Below are positions 1 through 7,667 of a DNA stretch of 37,063 bases, one piece after another. The stretch lies in NCBI GenBank assembly GCA_023151115.1, contig JAKLJP010000058.1, forward strand, positions 1 through 37,063. The letters run 5' to 3'. Every line of letters starts with the position of its first letter. Position 1 is the stretch's first letter. This DNA is from Anaerolineae bacterium (GTDB lineage: Bacteria; Chloroflexota; Anaerolineae; 4572-78; J111). The notes beneath the pieces are model-generated. The model was not told where the DNA came from and did no database searches. It was given only the letters and a program-made list of their open reading frames with translations. Position numbers and translations under genes: made by a program.

Positions 1-78
1 GTTGGCAAAGATTACAGGACATGGCCGACACTTGGTATCTTGTTAATGAACAATCCCAACTTGTGGGTAATAGATAGA

Positions 79-187
79 ACTGCTCAGCCTTCATGTCATT
101 TCGAGGCCATAGGCCGAGAAATCCCTACAGCGCTACATCGGCCTCGGAGATTTCTCCCTTCGGTCGAAATGACATGGCTAAGCAGTG
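79..187. repeat. MITE-like palindromic repeat, full copy
   Basis: Imperfect terminal inverted repeat. The left end reads AACTGCTCAGCC then ATGTCATTTCGAGG, and the right end reads CGGTCGAAATGACATGGCT then AAGCAGT. An inner pair GAGAAATC / GATTTCTC lies within. Related copies occur near 21830-21872 (right half only), 23909-24000 and 26936-27026. It is non-coding; the short open frames over it show no protein-like features. This class of GAGAAATC...GATTTCTC / TCGAAATGACA palindrome is known to me as a dispersed repeat in many environmental bacterial genomes. Confidence 0.75.
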
Positions 188-201
188 ACCCTATAAGATG
201 C

Positions 202-624
202 TCATTGCCCCGGTGCAGGAACCACGCCTAGTTGTTGCAGCAGGCCCAACTGGTCAAAGTTGCCCCAGCGTTCAGCAATTTTGCCCCCGGCGATGCGGTA
301 AATTTCGATGCCGCTGATGGTCGCTTTTTTATGGGTCGGGGGCATGCCCATCAGCGAGCCGGTATTGGTCCCGGTCGAACTCCAGCGCCAGACGACCTTA
401 TCTGCTTCGACCAGGATATCTTCGATGGTGAAGTGCTGGTCGGGAAAGGCGGCCTTGTAAGTGGCAAAGACTTGCCTGGCCCCTTCAGCTCCCGGCGGCT
501 GGTTAGGAATGGCCGGGTTATGATCTACAAAGTCGGTGGCCACATAAGTTGTAGTAGCCTCAAAGTTACCTTTGTTCCAAATCTCTTCGGCAAAGTTTTG
601 AACTAAAGTTTTGTGGTCTGACAT
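202..624 (-). CDS. SnoaL-like / ester cyclase family protein (NTF2 fold), paralogue 1
   Basis: 140-aa protein of the SnoaL-like polyketide cyclase (ester cyclase) family, a small cone-shaped NTF2-like fold. The family hallmarks are visible: an N-terminal helix, FPD at residues 60-62 followed by a strand, the GTNTGSLMGMPPTHK core at about 85-99, and the C-terminal NFDQLGLLQQLG segment with Asp124, which corresponds to the catalytic/acidic Asp region of SnoaL. The start at 624 is chosen because AAGGAGA lies just upstream; the longer open frame runs into an inverted repeat. Three close paralogues of equal length lie at 5969, 6430 and 7668 on the same strand. The substrate is unknown, and many members of this family in bacteria have no established reaction. 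Confidence 0.85.
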   Translation of the reverse strand: MSDHKTLVQNFAEEIWNKGNFEATTTYVATDFVDHNPAIPNQPPGAEGARQVFATYKAAFPDQHFTIEDILVEADKVVWRWSSTGTNTGSLMGMPPTHKKATISGIEIYRIAGGKIAERWGNFDQLGLLQQLGVVPAPGQ

Positions 625-652
625 TTTTATTTTCTCCTTAAGTAACCGGGTT

Positions 653-719
653 GTAGTGACGACTTTAGTCGTCAACTCTGCTTTTTAATGAGGCTGTATA
701 CGACTAAAGTCGTTACTAC
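653..719. repeat. 20-bp inverted repeat (GTAGTGACGACTTTAGTCGT)
   Basis: The left arm is GTAGTGACGACTTTAGTCGT at 653-672 and the right arm is ACGACTAAAGTCGTTACTAC at 700-719, with 19/20 complementarity. Each arm also contains the inner palindrome CGACTTTAGTCG, so each arm can fold on itself. It sits between the SnoaL-like gene and the upstream lipoprotein gene and has no T-tract typical of a terminator, so it is best described as a dispersed palindromic repeat. Confidence 0.8.
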
Positions 720-750
720 GAGTCTCAAAATTCGATTTTTCATATGGCCT

Positions 751-1173
751 CTAACTTCTGCCGCCGATGCCGTAGCCCCAATCGCCGCTGTCGCCGGGTT
801 CGGGGCCGGTGAAGGGGCCGCCGCTCAAACCTTTGCAGTCACGGATGTCGTTTTCCAGCGAGCCAACACCGAAGATACGTTTATCTTCGCCCAGGTTAAA
901 GACCAGGTTGATCGAGCGACCAATAGCCTGCCCGGTGACTTCGATTAAGGCGCCGTCGTTGGTGGTCAATTCCCCGGTCAGGTTGCCGGCGGCGTCTACC
1001 TGTAAAGACAAAGGGCCAACCAGCGACAGGCCGGCGCTTGGCCCTTGATAAATCGTCGCTTCAAAGTCGCCGGTGCATTGAATGGTTTCCGCCACCGCCG
1101 AGGCTGCGCCGCAGCCGGTCAGCCCCAGGACAAGTATAACCAGACCAATGATGTTAAATAGGGTTCGTGACAT
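751..1173 (-). CDS. Putative small lipoprotein of unknown function
   Basis: 140 aa. Residues 1-20 form a signal peptide with a lipobox LTGC, so Cys21 would be lipidated and the protein anchored at the outer face of the membrane. The mature part begins with an Ala/Ser segment and then has alternating hydrophobic strands (IQCTGDFEATIYQG, LSLQVDAAGNLTGEL, NLVFNLGEDKRIFGVGSLEN) that suggest a small beta-barrel or beta-sandwich, ending in a Gly/Asp-rich tail. The start at 1173 follows AGGAGAACATCTT, a good ribosome binding site; the longer open frame upstream covers repeat DNA. I do not recognise the family. Confidence 0.7.
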   Translation of the reverse strand: MSRTLFNIIGLVILVLGLTGCGAASAVAETIQCTGDFEATIYQGPSAGLSLVGPLSLQVDAAGNLTGELTTNDGALIEVTGQAIGRSINLVFNLGEDKRIFGVGSLENDIRDCKGLSGGPFTGPEPGDSGDWGYGIGGRS

Positions 1174-1217
1174 AAGATGTTCTCCTGAAAGCAGCTTCGT
1201 GTTCCAAATTTCCTCAA

Positions 1218-1243
1218 CCACGTACCACGCACTACGCACTACG
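1218..1243. repeat. Heptamer tandem repeat (CGTAGTG-type)
   Basis: On the minus strand the segment reads CGTAGTG CGTAGTG CGTGGTA CGTGG, that is 3.7 copies of a degenerate 7-nt unit. No clear complementary arm is present here. It lies upstream of the lipoprotein gene. It belongs with the other short-unit repeats described in the findings. Confidence 0.65.
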
Positions 1244-1344
1244 ATGTGATGCGCGGCGCTTGGTTTCATTTTTGGCGATATTCTATAGATTTGTGAACAC
1301 TTGATTGGAAGAAGATTTGTGCCCATTCTAGCCGTATCTGCTGC

Positions 1345-1385
1345 TCACTTTCCAGCCCAAAAAGTGCTCACTTTTTGTTCATTTT
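1345..1385. repeat. 41-bp repeat with CAAAAAGTG/CACTTTTTG dyad, copy 1
   Basis: Contains the perfect dyad CAAAAAGTG-CT-CACTTTTTG and matches 8217-8257 with only about two or three differences over 41 nt. Here the repeat encodes the last residues of the DedA-family protein (ending KVSTFWAGK) and its stop codon. Confidence 0.8.
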
Positions 1386-2088
1386 CGCCCCTGTTGGCCA
1401 GCGCGGCCAGGGCCAGGCAGGCAGGGCAGGCGGCTTCGGTCCAGGAGTGCAGCCGGTCCAGGGTTGACTCTTCCGGCTGCTGGCCCGACTTGCGGCGGCG
1501 TAAAAATAACCAACCCAGCAGCCCCAGGAGGGCCAATCCCACCAGCACCGGCAGCAGCGGTAGATTGATTCCTTCCAGCAGCTCGGTGGCCGAGGGGCCA
1601 ACCAGGTAGCCCAGGGCAATGTGCCAGGCATAAAAAATACCGCTGCCGCCTAACATGGCCGGGGCAAACACAGGATAAGCCAGTCGAGCCAGACCTGCGG
1701 CCGGGGTGATGCCGGCCCGCGCCCCCGGAATATTCAAGCCAAAGAAGACCGCCGTCGCGCCGCGCCGTTGCAGCAGGGCCATAGCCCGGTCCAACCGTTC
1801 ACGGGTCAAGCCGATAAAGCGGCCCAGACGATAAATCACCTCTCGCCCGGCGCTGCGAGCAATCAAAAATTGGATGGAGCCACCCACCAGAATGACCCCA
1901 ATAATCCCCAGCGTCAAGGCCAGCAGGCCATAATCGCCGGTAGCCGCCTGCACCCCGGCGGTAATCATAATCAGGTCAGACGGTATCGGCACGGGCAGGC
2001 CAATCTCTTTGAGCAGCATCACCACCAGAATGGCGAATAGGCCGTAAGTGGCTAAAAAATCGCTAAAAAAAGTGGCAAGATTTTCCAT
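1345..2088 (-). CDS. DedA/VTT-domain integral membrane protein
   Basis: 247-aa membrane protein of the DedA (SNARE-associated/VTT) family, thought to include lipid scramblases/flippases of the cytoplasmic membrane. Visible family marks are the re-entrant-like segment GLPVPIPSDLIMITAG (about 30-45), hydrophobic helices at about 54-75 and 135-160, the FFGLNIPGARAGITPAAG motif (about 115-132), and a last helix near 175-195 followed by RRRK. The usual Arg of the F-x-GR-x-x-PG-x-R motif is replaced (FFGLN), while the second Arg (R124) is kept. A soluble tail after about residue 200 carries a CPAC motif, possibly metal-binding or redox-active. The final 13 or so residues come from a dispersed repeat. 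GGAG precedes the ATG. Confidence 0.85.
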   Translation of the reverse strand: MENLATFFSDFLATYGLFAILVVMLLKEIGLPVPIPSDLIMITAGVQAATGDYGLLALTLGIIGVILVGGSIQFLIARSAGREVIYRLGRFIGLTRERLDRAMALLQRRGATAVFFGLNIPGARAGITPAAGLARLAYPVFAPAMLGGSGIFYAWHIALGYLVGPSATELLEGINLPLLPVLVGLALLGLLGWLFLRRRKSGQQPEESTLDRLHSWTEAACPACLALAALANRGENEQKVSTFWAGK

Positions 2089-2147
2089 AGCAAATACTCC
2101 ATCTACTTTGATAAAATCTGAGCAGGTAGCATTGTATGCTGCGTTCG

Positions 2148-3188
2148 CTAAGCAGCGGCAAATTCGACGCGGTTGATAAAGTCCAGAACCGCCGCCCGGT
2201 ATTTGTCAGGCTCCTCCCACATACCGCAGTGTGAGCTTTGCTCAAGGATAATCTGCTCAGAATCAGCGATCCCCTCTTTTAGAATCGCCATTTGCGCCGG
2301 GGTCGCCTCGTCATAGCGACCGGAAAGGATCAAGGTGGGCAGGTGGATGTGGGCGAGTTGGGGTCTGATATCCCACTCTTTCAGAAGCCCTGAAATTAAA
2401 AACTCGCTCGGCCCCCAGAGTGTTTCATAGATTTCTCCGTTTGTTCCCGCCAGCATTTTGAACATGCCCAAAGGCATGGGCCTGAGCCGGCAGATATGCC
2501 TGAGAACAAATTGGATGCCCAGGATTTCATAGGCAGCCGGTCTAAACGGCGGCAGGTACGACATCCAGCCGGCCAGCCGTGCAACCCAAGGATGAGAAAT
2601 GAACGGGAAAAGGGCATGCATGCGCCTGGCCTGCTGGTCAATTTGTTCTTGAGTCACAGCCGGCGCGGGTTCGGCCCCCGGCTGGGGCGGCCGGCGGGGA
2701 TGGTAGGATTTCTCGCACCGCTCCAAGGCCCTGGCGATGTGACCGGGGAGTTGGGAACGAAGCCGGCGCGCCTCCTCAGTCCAAAGTTGGGCGCTGATCA
2801 CCGCACTACTCAAGCAGACGCTTTGGACCCCCGGCGGACAAGTCAAGAGATATTCGATGGCAAGCATGCTTCCCCACGAATGACCCAGAAGGTGGATGCG
2901 CTCGAATTCCAACGCCTTTCTCAGACATTCAACCTGTTCGATACAGCTTGCAATTGTCCAAAGCGACACATCACGCGGCCGGTCCGACCGGCCACAGCCA
3001 AGCTGGTCGAAGCGAATGACCGTCCGTCCTTGCTCGGCCAGGGCCTCCAACGGTTCAAAGATGTCGCTGCTGCCGCCGGGGCCACCGTGCAAGAGCAGCA
3101 GCGGCGCAGCGGGGTCGGGCGTAACTGGTTTCACCAGGCGATACCAAACCTTGTAACCCCGGAACTCCACAAAATCCTCGGTGATCAT
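2148..3188 (-). CDS. Alpha/beta hydrolase, proline iminopeptidase-like (S33)
   Basis: 346 aa. Oxyanion-hole motif HGGPGG at residues 34-39, nucleophile elbow GHSWGS with Ser104, acid Asp293 in SGRYDEATP and His320 in SSHCGMW: a complete catalytic triad in the order expected for the alpha/beta hydrolase fold. HGGPG plus DQLGCGRSD is the signature of the proline iminopeptidase/prolyl aminopeptidase-like S33 family, which removes N-terminal proline or cleaves related amide and ester bonds. A cap region lies between about 160 and 270. The start codon overlaps the stop of the upstream SRPBCC gene (ATGA), which implies translational coupling. The exact substrate cannot be told from sequence. Confidence 0.85.
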   Translation of the reverse strand: MITEDFVEFRGYKVWYRLVKPVTPDPAAPLLLLHGGPGGSSDIFEPLEALAEQGRTVIRFDQLGCGRSDRPRDVSLWTIASCIEQVECLRKALEFERIHLLGHSWGSMLAIEYLLTCPPGVQSVCLSSAVISAQLWTEEARRLRSQLPGHIARALERCEKSYHPRRPPQPGAEPAPAVTQEQIDQQARRMHALFPFISHPWVARLAGWMSYLPPFRPAAYEILGIQFVLRHICRLRPMPLGMFKMLAGTNGEIYETLWGPSEFLISGLLKEWDIRPQLAHIHLPTLILSGRYDEATPAQMAILKEGIADSEQIILEQSSHCGMWEEPDKYRAAVLDFINRVEFAAA

Positions 3189-3652
3189 TTGTCGGCTCTT
3201 ATCTCCAAGCGGGCTTCTTGCTGCAAAATTTCCTCAACAAGCGTTTTCAATTTAGCCAGCGCCTGTTCCGATTGAGCGTCCATGAGCTTTTCCAGGGTAC
3301 TGGGGTCGGCGGCGCTAAAATCTTCGGGGTGGAACTCCAACTCGCGTTTAAATTCGGTGGTCGAACCGCTAGCTTGAAACGAATAGCTGATTTTGATCCG
3401 CCCGCTTTCCATCAGCAGGACGACTCGCGCCGGGCGAGTGTGGTCCACTACTGTCCAGTTGCCCTCGTAGGTTTTTCCGCCGATGACGGCCCGCTCGCGG
3501 ATTTTGTCGCCTGGCAGCATAGGCCGCTCGGTTACGCCGCCGACGCCGGTCGTAGCCGGGTGCCACTGCGGCCAGAAGCGGGTGGTCGTTACGAGATCAA
3601 AGATAGCTTCGAGCGAACCGTTGATTTGAATGGTGTTGACCACTTGAGCCAT
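3185..3652 (-). CDS. SRPBCC-family (START/Bet v1-like) protein
   Basis: 155 aa. The pattern of an N-terminal strand (NTIQINGSLEAIFDLVTT), an early helix followed by FWPQWHP, a central beta sheet (NWTVVDHTRPARVVLLMES) and a long C-terminal helix is typical of polyketide cyclase/dehydrase-type SRPBCC proteins, which bind small hydrophobic ligands in a helix-grip cavity. AGGAGA precedes the ATG. It overlaps the next gene by 4 nt (ATGA), so the pair is probably one transcript. No catalytic assignment is possible. Confidence 0.8.
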   Translation of the reverse strand: MAQVVNTIQINGSLEAIFDLVTTTRFWPQWHPATTGVGGVTERPMLPGDKIRERAVIGGKTYEGNWTVVDHTRPARVVLLMESGRIKISYSFQASGSTTEFKRELEFHPEDFSAADPSTLEKLMDAQSEQALAKLKTLVEEILQQEARLEIRADK

Positions 3653-3709
3653 TTATTTCTCCTGAGTTATAAAAACGCCGGCTCGAAACCCTGGCGCATT
3701 AGGCAATAG

Positions 3710-4003
3710 TCACTTGGAGTAGTGAAGGATAACTTCACCCGCGCTCCGCTGCTGTTCACTGGCTAAAAAGGGCGCGATATTTTTGGCAAACCAGCTTGGC
3801 CCAAATATCTTGGCCCCATTATCTGCATTTGCCGCGCTGTCCCAGTATAAAATGACAATCATCCGGTCGTCGGCCACCTTAACCAGGTTGATCCCCTGAA
3901 AACCTGGCATCTCTTTAAGAAGGGACACTCCGTCCTGCTCTGCGCCCAAGCGTATTTGCTCAACTGGTACATTCAAGTGTAAGTGATTAACTATGGCGAA
4001 CAT
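3710..4003 (-). CDS. Small ferredoxin-like (ABM-type) protein
   Basis: 97 aa. The layout of strand, helix (NVPVEQIRLGAEQDGVSLLKEMPGF), strand (GINLVKVADDRMIVILYWDS), helix and strand fits a dimeric alpha/beta-barrel protein of the antibiotic-biosynthesis-monooxygenase type. Such proteins are cofactor-free oxygenases or stress proteins, but many have no known activity. The ribosome binding site AAAGGAG lies upstream of the ATG. A second protein of similar fold is encoded at 6893. Confidence 0.65.
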   Translation of the reverse strand: MFAIVNHLHLNVPVEQIRLGAEQDGVSLLKEMPGFQGINLVKVADDRMIVILYWDSAANADNGAKIFGPSWFAKNIAPFLASEQQRSAGEVILHYSK

Positions 4004-4031
4004 AGATAGATCTCCTTTTATAACATTTTTG

Positions 4032-4907
4032 TTATTCGCTTCGCCACAAATAGCGGTTGATTCTGGCCTCGGTCAGGCGAAATCCGATACGCTGATAGGC
4101 GTGAACGCCCATCTCGGTGGCAAACAGCACTGCATAGCGATAGCCCAGCTCACGGGCTTCGAGTAGCGGCTTGAGGGTAATCGCCCCGCCAATACCCTTC
4201 CCTCGCGCCGAGGGTACAGTTGCTACGGCATATACACTGGCTACTCCACCGCCGTTGAAGAGCATATTTGTCGCTACTGGCTGGCTGTTTAAATAGCCCA
4301 CGTACATCTGCCAGGGAGTGCGGCCAATCCCCAACTGCCGGGTCGCATCCACCCAGGCCTGCCCAGCCCATTCCGGGATTTCGTAACTTTCCACAAAGAT
4401 CCGTTTGAAATCCTCCAAGGCAGTTTCATCCTGCACGACTTCAATCGTGAAGCCAGGGGGAACCTGTTTGAGGGTAGCTTCGTTCATGTCCTGCAAATCG
4501 GCGACCATGCCCGGCGCGCCCAGGGCAGTCTGCTTGATGCCTTTAGCCAGCGTCTCCATCTGCCCTTCCATCGAGAGCAGCCCACGAGCCATAAGCCGCT
4601 CGCCCAAATCGTCGGGGGTTGTGCCCGGCCCGGTCCACCAGAACAGAAACGGCGCGTTGCGGCTCTTGAACCAGGCCAGGGTTTCGTCAATGGCCTCATC
4701 CGCTTCAGCGGCGGCCAGCCGGGTGCGCCAGACTCCTTTGAACATCGGGTTGTGCGGGAAGGCCAGATGGCGGCTCAACTTGTCGCCTTCGTCAATCTCG
4801 CTACCGGGCAAGGCCATCATGGCCCGGAACAGGTCGAATAAGTTTTCTTCGACGGCTGCGGCCAGTTCGGCCTCAGAAGGATTAACCAACACGGTTGTGG
4901 CGCTCAT
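4032..4907 (-). CDS. GNAT-family N-acetyltransferase
   Basis: 291 aa. The C-terminal half carries a GNAT domain: the acetyl-CoA pyrophosphate-binding loop ARGKGIGGA at about 234-242, preceded by the strand VASVYAVATVPS and followed by the helix and the AYQRIGFRL segment that closes the domain. The N-terminal half (about 1-130) is a helical region with conserved Trp/Pro residues, seen in two-part GNATs. The reaction is acetyl transfer to an amine; the acceptor is unknown. The gene follows the minus-strand run of small enzymes, with short spacing to its neighbours. Confidence 0.8.
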   Translation of the reverse strand: MSATTVLVNPSEAELAAAVEENLFDLFRAMMALPGSEIDEGDKLSRHLAFPHNPMFKGVWRTRLAAAEADEAIDETLAWFKSRNAPFLFWWTGPGTTPDDLGERLMARGLLSMEGQMETLAKGIKQTALGAPGMVADLQDMNEATLKQVPPGFTIEVVQDETALEDFKRIFVESYEIPEWAGQAWVDATRQLGIGRTPWQMYVGYLNSQPVATNMLFNGGGVASVYAVATVPSARGKGIGGAITLKPLLEARELGYRYAVLFATEMGVHAYQRIGFRLTEARINRYLWRSE

Positions 4908-4950
4908 GGCTTTTTACCTCAAATGGATAAAAATTTTGTAGAGGACTGGC

Positions 4951-5364
4951 TCAGGTGGGTATATCCTCGCCAAAGTTTTCCTCATTGGAGACCCCAACCG
5001 AGCCGTGCCACTGCACCACTTTCCATTCTCCATCTTCCTGGTGATAGACAATGGTCAAGCGGATGGGAAATTCGCTGCCATCGGGCATACGAATTGCAGC
5101 CTGAGTGGCAGCCCACCCAACACTGCCCTCCATGTAAGCCTGGGGATTGGCTCCTACGATAGACAACCCCTGCATCGCTTCTGACTGGGCCTTGAAGATA
5201 TCGGTAATGGCCTCATACCCTTCCCACCATTCAGTGGGGTCCGTGCCAATAGCCAGCACCCCATCCTGCTGCGCAATGCGGCGGGTAAAAAACCCCAGAC
5301 CTTCCTCGGCAAAGGCTTCCAGGCCGCGCAAGGTAAGTTGTCTCAATTCATCTGATGCTTTCAT
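4951..5364 (-). CDS. SnoaL_3-type NTF2-like protein
   Basis: 137 aa. An NTF2-fold domain with an N-terminal helix, WWEGYEAITDIFKAQ in the position of the SnoaL-3 'G-x-x-x-I/V' helix, and long terminal strands ending LTIVYHQEDGEWKVVQWHGS. The last is the classic 'R-x-T-x-V-x-x-x-x-x-G-x-W-K-V-V-x-x-H-x-S' ending of SnoaL_3/DUF4440 proteins. The start at 5364 is chosen because GGAGG lies inside the five codons of the longer frame. It is more distant from the four ester-cyclase paralogues nearby. No reaction can be assigned. Confidence 0.8.
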   Translation of the reverse strand: MKASDELRQLTLRGLEAFAEEGLGFFTRRIAQQDGVLAIGTDPTEWWEGYEAITDIFKAQSEAMQGLSIVGANPQAYMEGSVGWAATQAAIRMPDGSEFPIRLTIVYHQEDGEWKVVQWHGSVGVSNEENFGEDIPT

Positions 5365-5415
5365 TTTGTAAACCTCCAAAGGATGAATTAATCAAAGGGA
5401 CACAGCGTTCCCCAG

Positions 5416-5901
5416 TTAAATAACTTTAACGCGCTGGCCGAGTAGGGTCAGGAAGAAATAAGCCAAAATGATACCGGCCACCATCAGGGTCACGTGAAAC
5501 CCGTATTCGATGACCAGAAGCATGTTTAGTTCCAGGCCGCTGTGAATATGCAGACTGTCGTGAGGCCACCAGCTAATGAGGAGCCAAAAGATGGAGAGAT
5601 AGGCCACCATCGTCAAGCGCGGCGAAGCGGGCGCAATCGCCTTGACCAGCGGGTAGCCGAAAATGAGAAATGACGCCCCCAGACCAAAGAGGAGCGCTTC
5701 AACTACACCCAAAACCATAAAAAGCGGCACTTGCACTCCAGTAGGGACAGGGAAATCGGCCGGCGGGGCCCAAAATCCACCCAGAGGGCCGTTGGGGCTG
5801 GATAGGAAGGCCAGCACGCCAAAAACCAGCGTGGTGATAATCACTTTAGTGCGAGTGCTGATTTGCTTTTGCTCTTTTACAAATTGACTTTTTGTAGTCA
5901 T
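5416..5901 (-). CDS. Four-helix integral membrane protein, unknown
   Basis: 161 aa with four predicted membrane helices at roughly 19-36, 57-83, 96-115 and 126-153. The short cytoplasmic N-terminus is Lys/Gln-rich. The third-to-fourth helix region has WWPHDSLHIHSGL, whose clustered His residues could bind a metal or haem; this is only suggestive. It lies between NTF2-like genes on the same strand. I do not recognise a named family. Confidence 0.65.
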   Translation of the reverse strand: MTTKSQFVKEQKQISTRTKVIITTLVFGVLAFLSSPNGPLGGFWAPPADFPVPTGVQVPLFMVLGVVEALLFGLGASFLIFGYPLVKAIAPASPRLTMVAYLSIFWLLISWWPHDSLHIHSGLELNMLLVIEYGFHVTLMVAGIILAYFFLTLLGQRVKVI

Positions 5902-5968
5902 CTTTATTTTCTCTTTACTGGGCTAACTTTTGATGTTCAAATCCGGCAGATTTGGCCTTTTTATTCTC

Positions 5969-6391
5969 TTACTGCCCCGGCGTGGGTACGACCCCCAATT
6001 GTTGCAGCATGCCCAGGGCATCCCAGGTGGTATATTGTTCTGTGACCTGACCGTTGGCAATGGTCAGGATGCTGATGCCGGTTACTGTCGCTGACTTGCC
6101 GGTGGGGGGCATACCCATTAATGGGCCGGTGTTGGTACCGCGCGCTGTCCAACGCCCTGCCACCTTGTCCCCTTCAACAACGAGGTCATCAATCGTCATG
6201 TGAATGTCAGGGTAGGCGGTTCGATAGGTAGTGACAAGCTGTTTGTAACCTTCTGGGCCGGCCGCTAAAGGTGGGGTGCTAGGATCGTGATTGGTAAAGT
6301 TGGCTGCCACTAACTCGGCAGCGGGGGCCAGATTGCCGGTGTTGAAGCTTTCGGCTAAAAAATAATGAGCAATCGTTTTAAGGTCTGTCAT
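5969..6391 (-). CDS. SnoaL-like / ester cyclase family protein, paralogue 2
   Basis: 140 aa, collinear along its whole length with the protein at 202-624. It shares the GTNTGPLMGMPPTGK core, YPDIHMTIDDLVVEGDKV and the C-terminal DALGMLQQLGVVPTPGQ. GGAGAAATATCCA precedes the ATG. The gene directly follows paralogue 3 (6430-6852) with a 38-nt gap, so these two are almost certainly a tandem duplication in one transcript. The fold is NTF2-like; the substrate is unknown. Confidence 0.85.
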   Translation of the reverse strand: MTDLKTIAHYFLAESFNTGNLAPAAELVAANFTNHDPSTPPLAAGPEGYKQLVTTYRTAYPDIHMTIDDLVVEGDKVAGRWTARGTNTGPLMGMPPTGKSATVTGISILTIANGQVTEQYTTWDALGMLQQLGVVPTPGQ

Positions 6392-6429
6392 TGGATATTT
6401 CTCCTTTAATTGTCTTACGGATTATTTTC

Positions 6430-6852
6430 TTATTGCCCCGGCGTCGGAATCACGCCGAGTTGTTGCAGCATGCCCAATTGGTCAAATTCCGCCCATCGTT
6501 CCACAATTCGGCCACTGGCAATCCGATCAACGACGATAGCGGTGATGGTGTATTGCTTGCCCGTGGCGGGTATCCCCATGAACTCACCCTGATGTGTGCC
6601 GCGAGACGTAATCCGGGTAGCCACCTTATCGCCATCGGCAATTTGATCTTCAACTGTATCCTGGATATCGGGAAAGGCCGAGCGAAACATAATCCCCACC
6701 TGCCGATAGCTTTCCAGGTTTAATGGCCCCGGCATACCGGGGAAATGGGCTACAAACTCCGGGGATAGCAGTTCCTGGCCAATGGTCTCCAGGTCGCCCT
6801 GGCTAAATAATTCAAAGAATCTTCGGACAACGGCTTTGTTTTCGATTGACAT
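6430..6852 (-). CDS. SnoaL-like / ester cyclase family protein, paralogue 3
   Basis: 140 aa. Same architecture as its neighbour: FPDIQDTVEDQIADGDKV, then GTHQGEFMGIPATGKQ, then FDQLGMLQQLGVIPTPGQ. It is clearly diverged from paralogue 2 (different N-terminal third) despite identical length and a near-identical C-terminal motif, so the duplication is old. AGAGAGGA lies upstream of the ATG. Confidence 0.85.
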   Translation of the reverse strand: MSIENKAVVRRFFELFSQGDLETIGQELLSPEFVAHFPGMPGPLNLESYRQVGIMFRSAFPDIQDTVEDQIADGDKVATRITSRGTHQGEFMGIPATGKQYTITAIVVDRIASGRIVERWAEFDQLGMLQQLGVIPTPGQ

Positions 6853-6892
6853 AAAATTATCCTCTCTTTAGGGCTGAACGCTGACTTCATAG

Positions 6893-7183
6893 TTAACTTT
6901 CCAGGTGGTAAAACTCGCGCCGCCCCGATTCGACCAGCGGCAGCATACGGTTGAACCACTCGCCAAATTCTGGCATGCCAAAAATTTGGACCGTCAGTTG
7001 CTCCCAGTCGGCCAGGCTCGACACTTCAACTTCGGTCACAACTGTAAAGAAAGGGCCGCTGACATCGGTCAGAATACGATAGGTGCGCTCTGGTCCCATC
7101 CCTGGAAAAGTTTCTTTGAACAATGCGACCAGTTCATCACCCCGGCCATATTTGGCTTGAAATATATCGCGTACAACCAACAT
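6893..7183 (-). CDS. Small dimeric alpha/beta-barrel protein (NIPSNAP/ABM-like)
   Basis: 96 aa. It begins MLVVRDIFQAKYGRGDEL, a first strand followed by a helix, then YRILTDVSGPFFTVVTEVEV and a C-terminal helix with FGEWFNRMLPLVES, ending in a strand (REFYHLES). This is the usual layout of NIPSNAP/ABM-like ferredoxin-fold proteins. GGAGGT precedes the ATG. It is co-oriented with the ester-cyclase genes and immediately upstream of paralogue 3. Function unknown. Confidence 0.65.
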   Translation of the reverse strand: MLVVRDIFQAKYGRGDELVALFKETFPGMGPERTYRILTDVSGPFFTVVTEVEVSSLADWEQLTVQIFGMPEFGEWFNRMLPLVESGRREFYHLES

Positions 7184-7199
7184 GATGAATACCTCCGTG

Positions 7200-7460
7200 C
7201 TAACAAAAAATGTTTTGATTATAAATTGCGGAAACCGACCGCAATGGTTCTAAACCAGGGGCCGCGTTCAGGTATGCCGCCACCACACTGATTACTGTCG
7301 CCTGGGTGAGCAGGCTCAGGGCGTTCTCGCCGGGTGAGGCCACCATCAGCACCCGCAGCGGCGTGCCCTGGTAAATGTGGTTGAGCATGGCCAACTCAGT
7401 CTGGTAGTCTTCATTCTGAACGGAGTAAAAGAGGTCGCTTTTGAAAGGAGGATTAACCAT
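7200..7460 (-). pseudogene. Truncated DUF3419/BtaA-like methyltransferase-fold fragment
   Basis: 86 codons with a good start (AAAGGAGAGAGGCG before the ATG at 7460). The first 55 or so residues resemble the N-terminus of DUF3419 (BtaA-like S-adenosylmethionine:diacylglycerol 3-amino-3-carboxypropyltransferase) proteins: DLFYSVQNEDYQTELAML, then VLMVASPGENALSLL as the SAM-binding loop. Family members run to over 350 aa and continue from this loop into an acidic 'VDxNPAQ' strand. Here the reading frame instead runs into about 30 unrelated residues and stops, and the following gene begins 17 nt later. I interpret it as the remnant of a gene whose 3' part was deleted. The family call rests on a short stretch. 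Confidence 0.5.
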
Positions 7461-7480
7461 CGCCTCTCTCCTTTGAGGTG

Positions 7481-7560
7481 TAACGTAGTTTGACCTCTTG
7501 TGGGCGGGCACAAGGTTTTTCAAATAACGTAGTTTAAACCCCTTGTGGGCGGGCACAAGG
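7481..7560. repeat. Direct repeat pair with CTTGTGGGCGGGCACAAG dyad
   Basis: Two copies, 7481-7515 and 7525-7560, each starting TAACGTAGTTT and ending CTTGTGGGCGGGCACAAGG. Each contains the small dyad CTTGTG-GGCGGG-CACAAG. Together they lie directly upstream of the truncated DUF3419-like gene, just beyond its ribosome binding site. Confidence 0.75.
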
Positions 7561-7667
7561 CCCTATGCTACGGCCTTATTTGAAGTATTGACTTTAACTT
7601 CATCCGAGAGCAAGTGCAGCAGCGGAGAGGATGAAAAGATCTGGAGCGCAAAAGCTAAGCTTTTGTA

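Noticed and set aside
1..231. 63-codon open frame at 40-231 on the plus strand
   Set aside because: It lies over the palindromic repeat and overlaps the SnoaL-like gene; no SD or protein-like features.
7481..7560. Possible CRISPR array
   Set aside because: Only two direct copies of 35-36 nt, only about 9 nt apart, with an internal dyad; no array, no cas gene.
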